Shown piece by piece: positions 26,045 through 36,837 of a stretch of 64,000 nucleotides of DNA; the first letter of the stretch is position 1, and every line of letters begins with the position of its first letter. The notes beneath the pieces are model-generated. The model was not told the DNA's origin, ran no database searches, and saw nothing but the letters and a program-made list of their open reading frames with translations. The position numbers were made by a program, and so were the translations under genes. This DNA is from Lachnospiraceae bacterium (lineage in GTDB: Bacteria; Bacillota; Clostridia; Lachnospirales; Lachnospiraceae), in NCBI GenBank assembly GCA_016291655.1, contig JAEEYF010000018.1:20263-84262 (forward strand). Reading direction: 5' to 3'.

Positions 26045-28366
26045 TTATTCCACCTTTTTAAGATTGGCAAAAGCCGAAAGCATCTTTTTGGTTCCGAAGT
26101 TGGGGAAATCAACCGTTACTTCGTAGTCCTTCCCGCCCTTTACGATGGAAACGACCTTTCCTTTACCAAACTTGATGTGAGAAACCGTGTCTCCCTCGGC
26201 ATAGGCAAGCGAAGTCTCTCCGGAACTCTTGGAGAAGATCTTGCCATAGTTCAAAGCATAAGGCTCTGCTGACAGATCGCCGCCATCGTGTCTCTTGTAT
26301 CCGTCATCACCGTTAGCTTTTGTGTACGCCGGTGTTGGCTTCTTTTCTTTGATTTCGCTATCCATATAATTCTGCCTCCTGTAATTACTGAATGTTGCGC
26401 TCATATCCAACATATATCTTGGAATTTCATTTAAAAATCTTGACGGTCTGTTGAACTGTTGTTCACCGTACAATCTCCTCAACTTTGCTCCCGAAAGGAA
26501 TAATTCCTTCATAGCTCTTGTAATACCGACATAACAGAGCCTTCGTTCCTCTTCTATCTCCTCTTCAGAATTCTCCGCATAGATCGAAAGGTTACTCGGG
26601 AAAAGTCCATCCTCCATGCCCACAAGAAATACATAGGGGAATTCAAGCCCCTTTGCATTATGCAAGGTCATCAGGGAAATATAATTCCCGTCATCTTCAT
26701 CGTCTTCGGAAGCTGATTCCTCGGCGTTCAGTCCGCAGTATTCCAAAAAGCCGGTCAGATCCTTTTCTTCGTCGTCAGTCTCGGATTCATACCTGTCGGC
26801 ATATGAAACCAGGGCTTCCACGTTCTGTTCTCTTTCATCGGAGGTTTCCGGATCGTCGTCCCTGAGATACTCAATATATCCCGTTTCTTCCAAAAGGTAC
26901 TTTATCAGTTCCTTAATGGAAGGCTTATTATTGTTCTGTTCATATCTTAAGCTTTCTATCAAAGCTATAAAGCTTTTTGCTTTTTCTCTTGTTCTTTCCG
27001 CCCCGGGTACAAAATCAATCCTTGCAAGCCCTTCATAAAAGGATAATCCGTTGCTCGCCGCATAATCGGCTATCTTTTCCACGGAAGTTGCTCCGATGCC
27101 TCGTCTGGGTACATTCAGGATACGTCTTGTCGCTATGTCATCCTTTGCATTATCAATGGTTTTCAGATAGGCAATGATATCCTTTATCTCTCGTCTTTCA
27201 AAGAAGGAAACCGCGCCGATGGTCTTAGCTTTAAGACTGTGTGAACGCATGGATTTTTCAAACGACAGAGACTGGGCATTTGTACGATACAATACGGCAA
27301 AGTCACCGTACTCCGCGTTGCTCCTTTCCATGATGCTCATGATCCTTGAAGCTACGCCGTCAGCCTCCGCAATCTCATCCGGATATTGTGTGTAATGCAC
27401 TGCGGAGCCCTTTTCATTTGCGGTCCAAAGTCTCTTGTCCTTACGTTCCGTATTGTGATGGATCACCGCATTGGCTACATCGAGTATATCCGGTGTTGAA
27501 CGATAATTCTGTTCAAGTTTTATTACCTTTGTATCAGGAAAGAATTTTTCAAAGTTCAGGATGTTCTTGATGTTTGCTCCTCTGAACTTGTAGATCGACT
27601 GATCATCGTCACCGACCACGCAAAGATTTTTTTCGATCTCTCCGTCTTCGTTTTCATGCTCCGCCAGCAAACGAACAAATTCAAACTGAGCCGTATTGGT
27701 GTCCTGATACTCATCCACCATAATATACCGGAATCTGTGTCTGTAGTATTTCAAAACATCCGGACAGGTGTTGAAAAGTTCAACCGTCTTGTTGATCAGA
27801 TCGTCAAAATCAAAAGCATTGCAAACCTTAAGCTGTCTTTGGTACTCTTTATATATGACCGCTATTTTTTTATCATAATAATCAACCGCCTCAGCCTCAA
27901 ACCTCTCGGGATCTATGAGTTCATCCTTGGCTTTTGAGATGCGGGCAAGTATCGCCTTTTCCTTAAACTGCTTCGTATCAATGTTTAATTGCTTAAGAAC
28001 ATTCTTTACAAGTGTCTTTTGATCGTCGGAGTCGTAGATCGTAAAGCTTCTTTCATACCCCAGATACTCGCAGAACCTTCTGAGTATCCTTACACAGGTT
28101 GAATGAAACGTAGAGACCTGAATATAATCACTTCCCTCTCCCACGGCCTTTTGCACTCGTTCCTTCATTTCCTTGGCCGCTTTGTTGGTGAAAGTGATCG
28201 CAAGGATCTGGTAGGGGGACACATCCAGTTCATTGATAAGCCTGGCAATCCTTTGGGTCAACACCCTTGTTTTGCCGCTTCCCGCCCCTGCCAGGATAAG
28301 CAAAGGTCCCTTGTCATGCATTACAGCCTTTTGCTGTTCCGGATTAAGTGTTAAAGTTTTTTCCAT
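26045..28366 (-). CDS. pcrA: ATP-dependent DNA helicase PcrA/UvrD
   Basis: A 773-residue superfamily 1A 3'-5' helicase for repair and removal of RecA or stalled complexes. Motifs in order: Q motif and Walker A GAGSGKT (27-33), TFTNKAAKEM, VDEYQDTN, GDDDQSIYKFRGA, LEQNYRST, TLHNAKGLEFPYVFLVG and EERRLCYVGITRA. The C-terminal KFGKGKVVSIVKGG is the Tudor-like RNA-polymerase-binding module of PcrA. AGGAT precedes the ATG. Confidence 0.96.
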   Translation of the reverse strand: MEKTLTLNPEQQKAVMHDKGPLLILAGAGSGKTRVLTQRIARLINELDVSPYQILAITFTNKAAKEMKERVQKAVGEGSDYIQVSTFHSTCVRILRRFCEYLGYERSFTIYDSDDQKTLVKNVLKQLNIDTKQFKEKAILARISKAKDELIDPERFEAEAVDYYDKKIAVIYKEYQRQLKVCNAFDFDDLINKTVELFNTCPDVLKYYRHRFRYIMVDEYQDTNTAQFEFVRLLAEHENEDGEIEKNLCVVGDDDQSIYKFRGANIKNILNFEKFFPDTKVIKLEQNYRSTPDILDVANAVIHHNTERKDKRLWTANEKGSAVHYTQYPDEIAEADGVASRIMSIMERSNAEYGDFAVLYRTNAQSLSFEKSMRSHSLKAKTIGAVSFFERREIKDIIAYLKTIDNAKDDIATRRILNVPRRGIGATSVEKIADYAASNGLSFYEGLARIDFVPGAERTREKAKSFIALIESLRYEQNNNKPSIKELIKYLLEETGYIEYLRDDDPETSDEREQNVEALVSYADRYESETDDEEKDLTGFLEYCGLNAEESASEDDEDDGNYISLMTLHNAKGLEFPYVFLVGMEDGLFPSNLSIYAENSEEEIEEERRLCYVGITRAMKELFLSGAKLRRLYGEQQFNRPSRFLNEIPRYMLDMSATFSNYRRQNYMDSEIKEKKPTPAYTKANGDDGYKRHDGGDLSAEPYALNYGKIFSKSSGETSLAYAEGDTVSHIKFGKGKVVSIVKGGKDYEVTVDFPNFGTKKMLSAFANLKKVE

Positions 28367-28394
28367 ATTTATCCTTTTCAGTATAAAAAGTGCC

Positions 28395-28410
28395 GACCGA
28401 AAAGTCGGTC
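28395..28410 (-). terminator. Terminator of the small membrane protein gene
   Basis: GACCGA and TCGGTC form a short stem with an AAAG loop. On the minus strand GGCACTTTTTAT follows, about 28 bases past the stop at 28439. Confidence 0.6.
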
Positions 28411-28438
28411 AGCAATTTTTCATATTAATATTTTTGGA

Positions 28439-28615
28439 TTATTTGGAAGATTTTTCATCTTCCTCGAATTCTTCCTCATCATTGTCAACATCCTTATAGG
28501 CATTGCCCGACACAAGATTATAGAAAGAATAGATCAGTGCGAATGCAACAGTTAAACCTCCGATGATCGAAAGAGCGATCAATAAAGGATTTGATTTATT
28601 TTTCCCCGATATCAT
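28439..28615 (-). CDS. Small single-span membrane protein with acidic tail
   Basis: About 58 residues: a short basic N-terminus (ISGKNKSN), one hydrophobic helix (PLLIALSIIGGLTVAFALIY) and an acidic C-terminal tail (DVDNDEEEFEEDEKSSK). I do not recognise the family. The start is the ATG at 28615, with AGGAG 7 bases upstream; earlier in-frame ATGs are too close to or before that site. A strong promoter and a terminator make it an independent unit between pcrA and the DUF2974 gene. Confidence 0.7.
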   Translation of the reverse strand: MISGKNKSNPLLIALSIIGGLTVAFALIYSFYNLVSGNAYKDVDNDEEEFEEDEKSSK

Positions 28616-28671
28616 TTCCATACTCCTAAAAAAATCCATGGCGGAACACATTATTCCACCCTTATGTACTT

Positions 28672-28700
28672 ATTGTAAGCCTTATTTTTTTCACTGTCAA
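28672..28700 (-). promoter_or_regulatory. Promoter of the small membrane protein gene
   Basis: On the minus strand TTGACA (28700-28695), 17 bases, TACAAT (28677-28672), about 57 bases before the chosen start codon. The -35 is perfect. Confidence 0.7.
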
Positions 28701-28731
28701 CCGAAAACTTGAAAAAGAAGGCTCAAAATGA

Positions 28732-29859
28732 TCATTTGTCAGTTAATTTACCCTGATTACGTTTCCTTTTTTTCAGTGATTCGCTTCCTTCTTTAATGAA
28801 CACACCTGTAAATTTCTTAAGCATATTTCTTGCTTCTTTGCTGAGATTTGTATACTCCTTGAGCATACCGGCAACACTCTTAAAGAAATCCGCGCTGATG
28901 TCCATTGTGGTCTTTGCTTCGTTTGCGGACAGTATCTTAAAGAGCGAATCTATGAACTTCTCCCTTTCCTCATCCGTCATCTGCTTAAGCCAATTCTTCA
29001 TGGTCTCGTCGAAAGCCAGGCTCTTGCTTTCCACTTCATCAACGGTAACGAAATGGGTTCCGACAAGCATCCATGACAGCACATCATGCTGCATAACGCT
29101 CTTTTGCGTACTCCTTACCACATGATAATCACTCACATGATTAAGCAGCATTCCGACTATAGATTCCGTCGGAGTGTAGCTCTCTGTCTTTTTGAAAATG
29201 TTCTCGGCATTGGGTCCGAGAATGGTCTTGTCGCCAAAGCCGGGTCCGTCGAAATTGTAGATCCTGATTATCCTGTTCTGTATCCCGGGTTTGACATTGG
29301 CAGCTGAAAAAACTGCCAGATTACCGCCCTTGGAATGTCCGCATATGTACAGATTACCACGTACCTTGGACGCTGCCTCTTTTAAATACTCAAAAGCTTT
29401 TTTCTGAGCAGGGACTTCGGGCATAAAGCACATATTGAAGTCCTCTTTCCAGCCCACGATGGAATCATCCGTTCCTCTGAAGATTATGACTGCTGTTCTC
29501 GGATCGATCTGAGCGGTTACAGCCGCAAACTGAGAATCATGGTCGTAATCGATCTCGTTCCTGTAGCCAAACAATTTAACCTTTGCGAATCGGACGGTTT
29601 CGGCAGCTTTTTTCAAAGCAAGCCCCGCCGTTCTGGTAAAGGAAAGCGATTCAGAAAGTATCTTCTCAAGATTATTCTTTTCAAGGAAAGCTGCGGAAGC
29701 TTTTTTTAAAGTAACAGCACGAGCAAATTCATGCGGAACGATGCCTTCAAAATCCACATAGGATAACCATGAAAACATAAGGCAATCAAGCTCATTCATA
29801 TGATCCGCGTCGAATGTAAGATCGCCGCGCCAATCAAGATAGTCCAATAAATTTGCCAT
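28732..29859 (-). CDS. DUF2974 (Mbeg1-like) alpha/beta hydrolase
   Basis: A 375-residue lipase-like protein of the DUF2974 group. FRGTDDSIVGWKEDF resembles the oxyanion segment of class 3 lipases, and the nucleophile Ser lies in GHSKGGNLA. NFDGPGFG follows, and a candidate catalytic His is near NHVSDYHVV. There is no signal peptide, so it is probably cytosolic. The substrate is unknown. It is last in the operon activase-folC-htrA-hydrolase, 26 bases after htrA. Confidence 0.8.
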   Translation of the reverse strand: MANLLDYLDWRGDLTFDADHMNELDCLMFSWLSYVDFEGIVPHEFARAVTLKKASAAFLEKNNLEKILSESLSFTRTAGLALKKAAETVRFAKVKLFGYRNEIDYDHDSQFAAVTAQIDPRTAVIIFRGTDDSIVGWKEDFNMCFMPEVPAQKKAFEYLKEAASKVRGNLYICGHSKGGNLAVFSAANVKPGIQNRIIRIYNFDGPGFGDKTILGPNAENIFKKTESYTPTESIVGMLLNHVSDYHVVRSTQKSVMQHDVLSWMLVGTHFVTVDEVESKSLAFDETMKNWLKQMTDEEREKFIDSLFKILSANEAKTTMDISADFFKSVAGMLKEYTNLSKEARNMLKKFTGVFIKEGSESLKKRKRNQGKLTDK

Positions 29860-29885
29860 ATTCTACCCTCATATCAAAATGCGCC

Positions 29886-31073
29886 TTAACGTCCGCCGGT
29901 CTCCCTGTATGAAAAGGTAACATTGTAGGTTTCTTCAACATACTCACCTTCAACAGGCTTTTTAACCGTAACGGTCCCCTTGCTTCCGCCTTGAGTGTAG
30001 GACATGATCTTCTCATAGCTTTCCGGCGAATAGACAGGTCTTCCGTTAATGGCTGTGATTATGTAACCGGGCTTGATACCGGCTTCCTCGGCCGGAGACC
30101 CGCTTTTAACTTCTCTGATGTATATGCCTCTGGGAATATTGTAATACTTGGAGCCTTCGGCACTGATGATCTCTCCCTTAAAGCCGAGACTTGCCTGCTG
30201 TGCATAGGGAAGCTCGACCCTCACCATAAGTTCCTCTATAATGGGCAACGCTGTGGTTACGGGGATCGCATAACATATTCCCTCTACCGAGGTAGATGCT
30301 ATCTTTACATTATTGATGCCGACAACCTCACCTCTTGAGTTGAGAAGTGCTCCTCCGCTGTTTCCGGGATTAATGGCCACATCGGTCTGGATAAGGGTTA
30401 AGGTGTAATCATCCATCTCGACTTCTCTTCCCAACGCGCTGACAACACCTACGGTAACGGACTGGCCATAGCCGAGAGCATTTCCTATGGCAATGACCCT
30501 TTCTCCCGGTACAAGAGCATCCGAATCTCCAAAGGTGGCGATCCTGATCTTGGCAAGAGTTTCCGTAGGTATCTTTGTAAGTTTAACGGAGATCACAGCC
30601 AGATCTTCGGATTCTTCGGCCGACTTAACCGCCGCTTCCACCGTCGTTCCGTCGATAAATGTAACATTAACGTTTGTGATCCCTTCCACGACATGATTAT
30701 TTGTAACGATCAACAGCTCGTCATAGTTTTGTGCCGCAATAATACCCGATGCATTGCCGCTGTTCTCGTAGGAATACTCCCTGCCGAAAAAATCATAGGT
30801 GTAAGAAACGGTTGTTACGCCTACCGAAACAAGTGCGGGCATTGCACATTCCGCAGCGCCCGAAACATTGTAAACGCCGGTGTCCGTAATGCTCTTTTCA
30901 TCCGGGCTGTTTTCGGCGGACAATTTGCTGAAAACCTCCTGCTGTTTCACCATCACCTGTTTAACTTTTGTCTCGGCGATCCTGCTTTTTACAAAACCCT
31001 CTACCGCAAAGGCAAGCGTAATGATCAGACCGGCTGCAACCGCATATATAATTGTTTTGATCCATATTTTCAT
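29886..31073 (-). CDS. HtrA/DegP-type S1C serine protease with PDZ domain
   Basis: A 395-residue membrane-anchored quality-control protease. One N-terminal transmembrane helix (about 7-25) precedes a trypsin-like domain with His127 (TNNHVVEG), Asp157 (SEDLAV) and Ser239 (NPGNSGGAL), then one PDZ domain (about 290-380, with SPAEEAGIKPGYIITAING). It should degrade misfolded proteins outside the membrane. It sits between folC and the DUF2974 hydrolase in one operon. Which Bacillus paralogue (HtrA, HtrB or YyxA) it matches cannot be said. Confidence 0.93.
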   Translation of the reverse strand: MKIWIKTIIYAVAAGLIITLAFAVEGFVKSRIAETKVKQVMVKQQEVFSKLSAENSPDEKSITDTGVYNVSGAAECAMPALVSVGVTTVSYTYDFFGREYSYENSGNASGIIAAQNYDELLIVTNNHVVEGITNVNVTFIDGTTVEAAVKSAEESEDLAVISVKLTKIPTETLAKIRIATFGDSDALVPGERVIAIGNALGYGQSVTVGVVSALGREVEMDDYTLTLIQTDVAINPGNSGGALLNSRGEVVGINNVKIASTSVEGICYAIPVTTALPIIEELMVRVELPYAQQASLGFKGEIISAEGSKYYNIPRGIYIREVKSGSPAEEAGIKPGYIITAINGRPVYSPESYEKIMSYTQGGSKGTVTVKKPVEGEYVEETYNVTFSYRETGGR

Positions 31074-31126
31074 AATTTCTGACCTGTAAAAACTCCCTTT
31101 GTCAGATCATATCATCAAAATATGTA

Positions 31127-32470
31127 CTAATTGTGTTCTTTTGGCTTTGATGTAAAGAAGTTTCGAACCTCGGATGCCATATAAAGAGACCCGAGACAAA
31201 GAACAATATCATTCTTCTTGGCATGACTCAGCCCCATTATGATACCGTCGTTCACATTCCCGCCCGGAATGATGCTCTCCGTCTCATTTTTGCATATCGA
31301 AACCGCTTTTCGGTACAATTCCTCATACTTCATGGCACGGGGATAAACCGGCTGAACGCAGATGATCTCGCTTGCTGCTTCGGACATGATCGAAAGGATT
31401 CCGCTAACGTCCTTGTCCGCCATTACACCGAACACACAGATCACCCTGGGCTGTCCGGGCTTTTTAACCTCTATGCAACTCTTTATCGTATCTATGGTCG
31501 CTCTCATTCCCTGAGGATTATGAGAACCGTCCACAAAAACAAGAGGTTCGTTCGCCAGCTTTTCAAGTCTTGCGATCCATTTTGTATTTTCTATGCCTGC
31601 TACAACAGCCTTTTTGGTGATCTTTAAGCCCTTCTTCCTGAGAAGTGCCACTGCCTCAATGACCACTGCCGCATTCTTTCTCTGATAAGCACCGATCATA
31701 GGCATATTAAGGGTGTAGCCGCCATAGGAAAACACCTGTCCGCCAAGATCCGCTTTTTTTACGGATATTTTGGAGAAATCAGGGATCACAAGCTTGCTGC
31801 CCGTTTCTGCACATTTTTCCTCTATTACCGTTTCAGCCTCTTGACACTCACCGTAAAAAACCACATCGGAGCCCTGCTTGATTATGCCGGACTTTGTTCT
31901 CGCGATCTCGGTAACCGTATTACCGAGATACTGCATATGGTCGAGGCCTATGTTTACCATTATGACCGCAAGAGGTGCAGGGATAACGTTGGTGGCATCA
32001 AACTCGCCGCCCATCCCCACTTCAAGAACAACAATGTCACATTTTTGCTCAAGGAAGTACATGAGACCGATAACCGTGACAAATTCAAACTCCGAAGGAG
32101 GCTCTTCCATCTCATCCGCAGCCGCTTTTACGCGGGTTACAAGCTCCGCCAGATCCTCATCCGGTATCTCTTTAAAGCCAAACAAAGAATCTCTCGTATA
32201 GTCTTCCGCAGTGCTTACCATTATGCGCTCATTAAATCGCATAATGAAGGGAGAGGTAAAAAGTCCGACCTTGTATCCCGCACTTCTTAAAATCCCGCCG
32301 AGCATAGCGGAAGTGGACCCCTTCCCGTTTGTTCCGCCAACGTGAACAAACTTAAGCTTTTTCTCAGGATTTCCCAGCCTGTTCAAAAGATCCACCGTCT
32401 TTGTAAGGCCGAGTTTCTTGCTCATCCATCTGAGACCATGCACATAATCAAGTGCTTCATTAATATTCAT
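31127..32470 (-). CDS. folC: Folylpolyglutamate synthase (possibly with dihydrofolate synthase activity)
   Basis: A 447-residue Mur-ligase-type enzyme that adds glutamate to folates so that they stay in the cell. The P-loop is GGTNGKGS (around 45-52) and the central metal and ligand region contains VVLEVGMGGEFDATN. The C-terminal domain has VFVDGSHNPQGM. It starts 8 bases after the upstream activase gene ends. A folate-type ECF component lies at 0.6 kb. Whether it also makes dihydrofolate cannot be read from sequence alone. Confidence 0.94.
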   Translation of the reverse strand: MNINEALDYVHGLRWMSKKLGLTKTVDLLNRLGNPEKKLKFVHVGGTNGKGSTSAMLGGILRSAGYKVGLFTSPFIMRFNERIMVSTAEDYTRDSLFGFKEIPDEDLAELVTRVKAAADEMEEPPSEFEFVTVIGLMYFLEQKCDIVVLEVGMGGEFDATNVIPAPLAVIMVNIGLDHMQYLGNTVTEIARTKSGIIKQGSDVVFYGECQEAETVIEEKCAETGSKLVIPDFSKISVKKADLGGQVFSYGGYTLNMPMIGAYQRKNAAVVIEAVALLRKKGLKITKKAVVAGIENTKWIARLEKLANEPLVFVDGSHNPQGMRATIDTIKSCIEVKKPGQPRVICVFGVMADKDVSGILSIMSEAASEIICVQPVYPRAMKYEELYRKAVSICKNETESIIPGGNVNDGIIMGLSHAKKNDIVLCLGSLYMASEVRNFFTSKPKEHN

Positions 32471-32478
32471 AATTTACT

Positions 32479-35400
32479 TTACACCGTAAACTTTCCTTTT
32501 AGATTTTTGTTTGCCGTTGCAAGCATAAGTTTGATCCTGTTCAGCTGGTTAACCTCGGAAGCTCCGGGATCATAGTCAACCGCAACAATATTCGCTTCCG
32601 GGAACTGCCTTCTGAGTTCCTTGATAACGCCCTTTCCCACAATGTGGTTGGGAAGACACGCGAAAGGCTGACAGCAAACGATGTTCGGAACTTCAGAATG
32701 TATGAGTTCGATCATCTCTCCCGTCAGGAACCAACCTTCACCGGTCTGATTGCCCATGGAAACGATCGGCTTGGCATATTCGGCAAGCTTGGCTATATGC
32801 GTAGGCGACTCAAACCTCTTACTCTTTGTAAACTCCTTGACCGCATCCTTTCTCATGAATTCATAGAAGGCCACGATCAGGTTGTTGATACGCCTTGATT
32901 TCTTTGACTTTCCCAAAGCCTCGTACTTAAAGTTCGCGTTGTAGGAGCAATATGCAAGGAAGTCCATAAGATCCGGCATAACAGCCTCAGCGCCCTCCGA
33001 TTCAAGAAGCTCCACAAGGTTGTTGTTTGCAGCGGGAAGGAATTTTACAAGGATCTCTCCCACTATGCCCACTCTGGGTTTCTTTATGTCTTTAAGAGGG
33101 ATCTCGTCAAAGTCTTTGATAATGGCTCTGATATTCCTCTTGAAATCTCTGAATCTGCCGGTTTTGACCTGCTCTATACACTTCTTTTTCCATTTTTCAT
33201 GCAGTTCATTGACCGAACCCGGAACGGCTTCATAAGGTCTGGTCCTGTAAACCACCCTCATAAAGATATCGCCGTAAACCAGTGCCATCATTGCACGAAC
33301 GATCATCTTCGGTTCCATCTTAAAGCCCGGGTTCTTCTCTATGCCCGATGTGCTAAGGGATATAACCGGAACCTGTTCCATCTCCGCTTTTTTAAGAGCA
33401 CGACGTATAAAGGCTATATAGTTTGTGGCACGACAACCGCCGCCGGTCTGGGTTATGAGTACCGCCGTTTTGTTAAGGTCATATTCGCCCGACTGCAATG
33501 CCGCTATCATTTCTCCGACAACCAGAAGCGAAGGATAGCATGCATCGTTGTTAACATATTTCAAACCTGTATCTATGGTCTTTCTGTCAGGTTCAGGAAG
33601 TTCAACAACATTCAGACCGCAGGAAGCCATTGCAGGCGCAAGGATATCAAAATGTATGGGAGACATCTGCGGCACAAGCACCGTATAGTTCTTTCTCATC
33701 TCCTCCGTAAAGATCAGACGATGATAAGCAGAGTCCTTGACTTCTGTCTTTACACCCTTTCTCTTTCTGTCATTGATGGCCGAAAGCAAAGAACGGATGC
33801 GTATGCGCGCGGCTCCGAGATTGTTGACTTCATCGATCTTGAGCATCGTATAGATCTTGCCCGATCCGGTAAGTATGTCTGCCACCTGGTCCGTGGTAAC
33901 AGCGTCGAGGCCGCAGCCGAACGAAAACAGCTGGATAAGATCCAGATCCGGATTTTCTCTGACATAGCTTGCCGCAGCATAAAGTCTTGAGTGGTACATC
34001 CACTGATCCACAACGATGGTGGGTCTGTCCACAGGTCTTAAGTGCGATACGGAATCTTCCGTAAGTACGGCAACTCCGAAGGATGTAATGAGTTCGGGGA
34101 TTCCGTGGTTGATCTCGGGATCGATGTGATAAGGTCTGCCCGCAAGAACTATGCCATGGATCTTGTTATCCCTGACGTATTGAACCGCCGCCTCTCCGGC
34201 TCTCCTCATATCGCCTCTTGCTTTTAAAAGTTCAAGCCATGCCGCATGAGCAGCCGCCTGAACCTCCAAGGCGCCTATGCCGTTCTCCTCTCCGAAGAAC
34301 TTGACAAGACGTTTGGTAATGATCTCTTCCGATTCCAGTGAAACAAAGGGATTCTGGAAATTGACGTTTTCGGTCCTTATCTCTTCAACGTTGTTCTTGA
34401 TGTTTTCACCGTAGCCCGCAACCATGGGACAGTTGTAATGGTCCCCGGCTCCCGCAAACTCAATTCTTTCGTAAACAACACAAGGGTAAAAGATATATTT
34501 GATCCCCTGCTTTATAAGCCATGAAACATGACCGTGAGCAAGCTTTGCGGGATAGCATTCCGATTCCGAAGGAATGGATTCTATGCCCATTTCATATATT
34601 TTCCTTGAGGACACGGGTGAAAGCACAACTCTGTAACCCAGAGACGTAAAGAACGTGAACCAGAAGGGATAGTTTTCATACATATTAAGGACTCTGGGAA
34701 TACCAACGACTCCTCTGGGAGCTGCGAACTCTTCAAGGGGCTCATAACCGAATACTCTTTTTAATTTATAGGCAAAAAGATTCGGGATGCCTGTGTCGGA
34801 TTTTTCCTTTCCGAGTCCTCTCTCGCAACGATTTCCCGAAACAAAACGTCTGTTTCCGGGGAAATGATTGATGGTGAGAAGGCAGTTGTTGGTGCAACCC
34901 TTGCATCTTGTAAGCGTTGAAGTAAAGGTCAGCTCCTCGATCTCCTTAAAGGAAAGCATAGTCGTCTTTTGGCCTTCATAATGCTCTCGTGCAATAAGTG
35001 CCGCTCCGAAGGCTCCCATGATGCCCGCAATGTCGGGACGTATGACTTCCGCATTTACGATCTTTTCCAAGCCGCGTAAAACAGCATCGTTGTAGAAGGT
35101 ACCGCCCTGAACCACGATCTTTTGTCCAAGATCTTTGGCATCACTGACTTTGATAACCTTATAAAGTGCATTCTTGATAACGGAATAAGCAAGTCCGGCA
35201 GAAATGTCCGAAACACTTGCGCCTTCCTTCTGAGCCTGCTTAACCTTGGAGTTCATGAATACCGTACATCTGGTTCCGAGATCTATGGGATTTTCAGCAA
35301 AGAGCGCAATCTTGGCAAATTCCGAGACCTCATAGTTCAGAGACTTCGCAAAGGTTTCAATGAATGAACCGCAACCCGATGAACATGCTTCGTTCAACTG

Positions 35401-36735
35401 AACCGAATCTACCGCATGATTTTTTATCTTAATGCATTTCATATCCTGTCCGCCGATGTCCAGGACACAATCCACCTCGGGATTAAAGAAGGAAGCCGCA
35501 TAGTAATGCGCAACGGTCTCAACCTCGCCTTCATCCAGCATGAGAGCTGCCTTCAGCAATGCTTCTCCGTAGCCCGTGGAGCACGAACGCACTATCCTTG
35601 CTCCTTCCGGGATCTTGTCAGCGATCTCCTTTATGGCTTTTATGGCCGTTTTCAAAGGACTTCCGTTATTGTTCTGATAAAATGAATACAACAAAGAACC
35701 GTCTTCACCCACAACAGCAACCTTTGTGGTGGTGGAACCCGCATCTATTCCGAGATAGCAATTACCTGAATAGAAAGCGATGTCGTCCTTTCTCACGGTT
35801 GCTTTTTCATGTCTCTTTTTGAATTCTTCATAGGACTCTTTATCGGCAAACAGAGGTTCCAATCTCGCAACCTCAAAGTCCATCTTTATGCCTTTTTCAA
35901 GGCGTGTTATCATCTCGGAAAGAAGTACTCTCTCCTCGGTTTTATTGTTCTCCTTTGCCGTCATTCCCGAGCCCATTGCAGCGAACAGATGAGAATTGTT
36001 GGGAGCTATGACCGCCTCCGGAGGCAGATTCAACGTTCTTACAAAGGCTTCCTTCAACTCCGTAAGGAAATGAAGAGGTCCGCCCAGGAATGCAACATTT
36101 CCTCTGATGGGCTTACCGCATGCAAGACCGCTTATCGTCTGGTTTACCACTGCCTGGAATATGGAAGCGGAAAGATCTTCCTTTGATGCACCCTCGTTGA
36201 TAAGGGGCTGAATGTCCGTCTTTGCAAACACACCGCATCTTGCGGCAATGGGATAGATGGCCTTGTAATCCTTGGCATATTCGTTCAGACCCGCTGCATC
36301 CGTCTTTAAAAGAGATGCCATCTGATCGATGAAGGATCCCGTACCTCCGGCACATATGCCGTTCATTCTCTGTTCCACACCGCCTGTAAAATAGATGATC
36401 TTGGCATCCTCACCCCCGAGCTCGATGGCAACGTCGGTCTTGGGAGCAAATTCCTGCAGCGCATTCGCAACCGCTACAACTTCCTGTACGAAAGAAACAT
36501 TCAGATGCTTTGCAAGTGTCAGACCGCCGGACCCGGTGATGGCAGGCTGTAAAACACATTCTCCCGTAACCTCTTTTGCTTTGTTGAGTATTCGGGCAAG
36601 CGTTCCCTGTATGTCTGCGAAATGTCTTTGATAATCGGAGAAAAGAAGCTCTCCGTTTTCATTTACAATGGCCGCTTTAACAGTTGTGGAACCAATATCG
36701 ATTCCCAAATAATAAAGTGGATAATCAGCTGTCAT
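32479..36735 (-). CDS. Giant acyl-CoA dehydratase activase-related protein
   Basis: A 1418-residue protein. Two ASKHA ATPase domains of the BadF/BadG/HgdC type come first ([14 protein letters not shown] near residue 10, [14 protein letters not shown] near 330), each with a Cys-containing helix as in the bridging [4Fe-4S] of HgdC (CAGGTGSF and CSSGCGSF). Then come a Cys-rich stretch (CKGCTNNC), a DUF2229-type domain ([15 protein letters not shown]) and a C-terminal region like the HgdB dehydratase subunit. Relatives drive ATP-dependent low-potential electron transfer, but the true role of this large form is unknown. No dehydratase or CoA-transferase is adjacent. It heads the operon to folC, htrA and the hydrolase. 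Confidence 0.88.
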   Translation of the reverse strand: MTADYPLYYLGIDIGSTTVKAAIVNENGELLFSDYQRHFADIQGTLARILNKAKEVTGECVLQPAITGSGGLTLAKHLNVSFVQEVVAVANALQEFAPKTDVAIELGGEDAKIIYFTGGVEQRMNGICAGGTGSFIDQMASLLKTDAAGLNEYAKDYKAIYPIAARCGVFAKTDIQPLINEGASKEDLSASIFQAVVNQTISGLACGKPIRGNVAFLGGPLHFLTELKEAFVRTLNLPPEAVIAPNNSHLFAAMGSGMTAKENNKTEERVLLSEMITRLEKGIKMDFEVARLEPLFADKESYEEFKKRHEKATVRKDDIAFYSGNCYLGIDAGSTTTKVAVVGEDGSLLYSFYQNNNGSPLKTAIKAIKEIADKIPEGARIVRSCSTGYGEALLKAALMLDEGEVETVAHYYAASFFNPEVDCVLDIGGQDMKCIKIKNHAVDSVQLNEACSSGCGSFIETFAKSLNYEVSEFAKIALFAENPIDLGTRCTVFMNSKVKQAQKEGASVSDISAGLAYSVIKNALYKVIKVSDAKDLGQKIVVQGGTFYNDAVLRGLEKIVNAEVIRPDIAGIMGAFGAALIAREHYEGQKTTMLSFKEIEELTFTSTLTRCKGCTNNCLLTINHFPGNRRFVSGNRCERGLGKEKSDTGIPNLFAYKLKRVFGYEPLEEFAAPRGVVGIPRVLNMYENYPFWFTFFTSLGYRVVLSPVSSRKIYEMGIESIPSESECYPAKLAHGHVSWLIKQGIKYIFYPCVVYERIEFAGAGDHYNCPMVAGYGENIKNNVEEIRTENVNFQNPFVSLESEEIITKRLVKFFGEENGIGALEVQAAAHAAWLELLKARGDMRRAGEAAVQYVRDNKIHGIVLAGRPYHIDPEINHGIPELITSFGVAVLTEDSVSHLRPVDRPTIVVDQWMYHSRLYAAASYVRENPDLDLIQLFSFGCGLDAVTTDQVADILTGSGKIYTMLKIDEVNNLGAARIRIRSLLSAINDRKRKGVKTEVKDSAYHRLIFTEEMRKNYTVLVPQMSPIHFDILAPAMASCGLNVVELPEPDRKTIDTGLKYVNNDACYPSLLVVGEMIAALQSGEYDLNKTAVLITQTGGGCRATNYIAFIRRALKKAEMEQVPVISLSTSGIEKNPGFKMEPKMIVRAMMALVYGDIFMRVVYRTRPYEAVPGSVNELHEKWKKKCIEQVKTGRFRDFKRNIRAIIKDFDEIPLKDIKKPRVGIVGEILVKFLPAANNNLVELLESEGAEAVMPDLMDFLAYCSYNANFKYEALGKSKKSRRINNLIVAFYEFMRKDAVKEFTKSKRFESPTHIAKLAEYAKPIVSMGNQTGEGWFLTGEMIELIHSEVPNIVCCQPFACLPNHIVGKGVIKELRRQFPEANIVAVDYDPGASEVNQLNRIKLMLATANKNLKGKFTV

Positions 36736-36774
36736 TTTAATTCCCTCATATAGATTTTGAATATAATATGGCGA

Positions 36775-36803
36775 ATTATATCATTTAATGATAAAAATTG
36801 CCA
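36775..36803 (-). promoter_or_regulatory. Promoter of the activase operon
   Basis: On the minus strand TGGCAA (36803-36798), 17 bases, TATAAT (36780-36775), about 40 bases before the start codon. Confidence 0.5.
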
Positions 36804-36811
36804 TAAGAATT

Positions 36812-36837
36812 ATGTGAAGCCCCAAAAAGCTTCACAT
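36812..36837 (-). terminator. Hairpin at the end of ung
   Basis: ATGTGAAGC and its complement form a 9-bp stem that includes the ung stop codon. The following minus-strand sequence is T-rich but not a clean T-run, so termination is likely but not certain. Confidence 0.55.
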
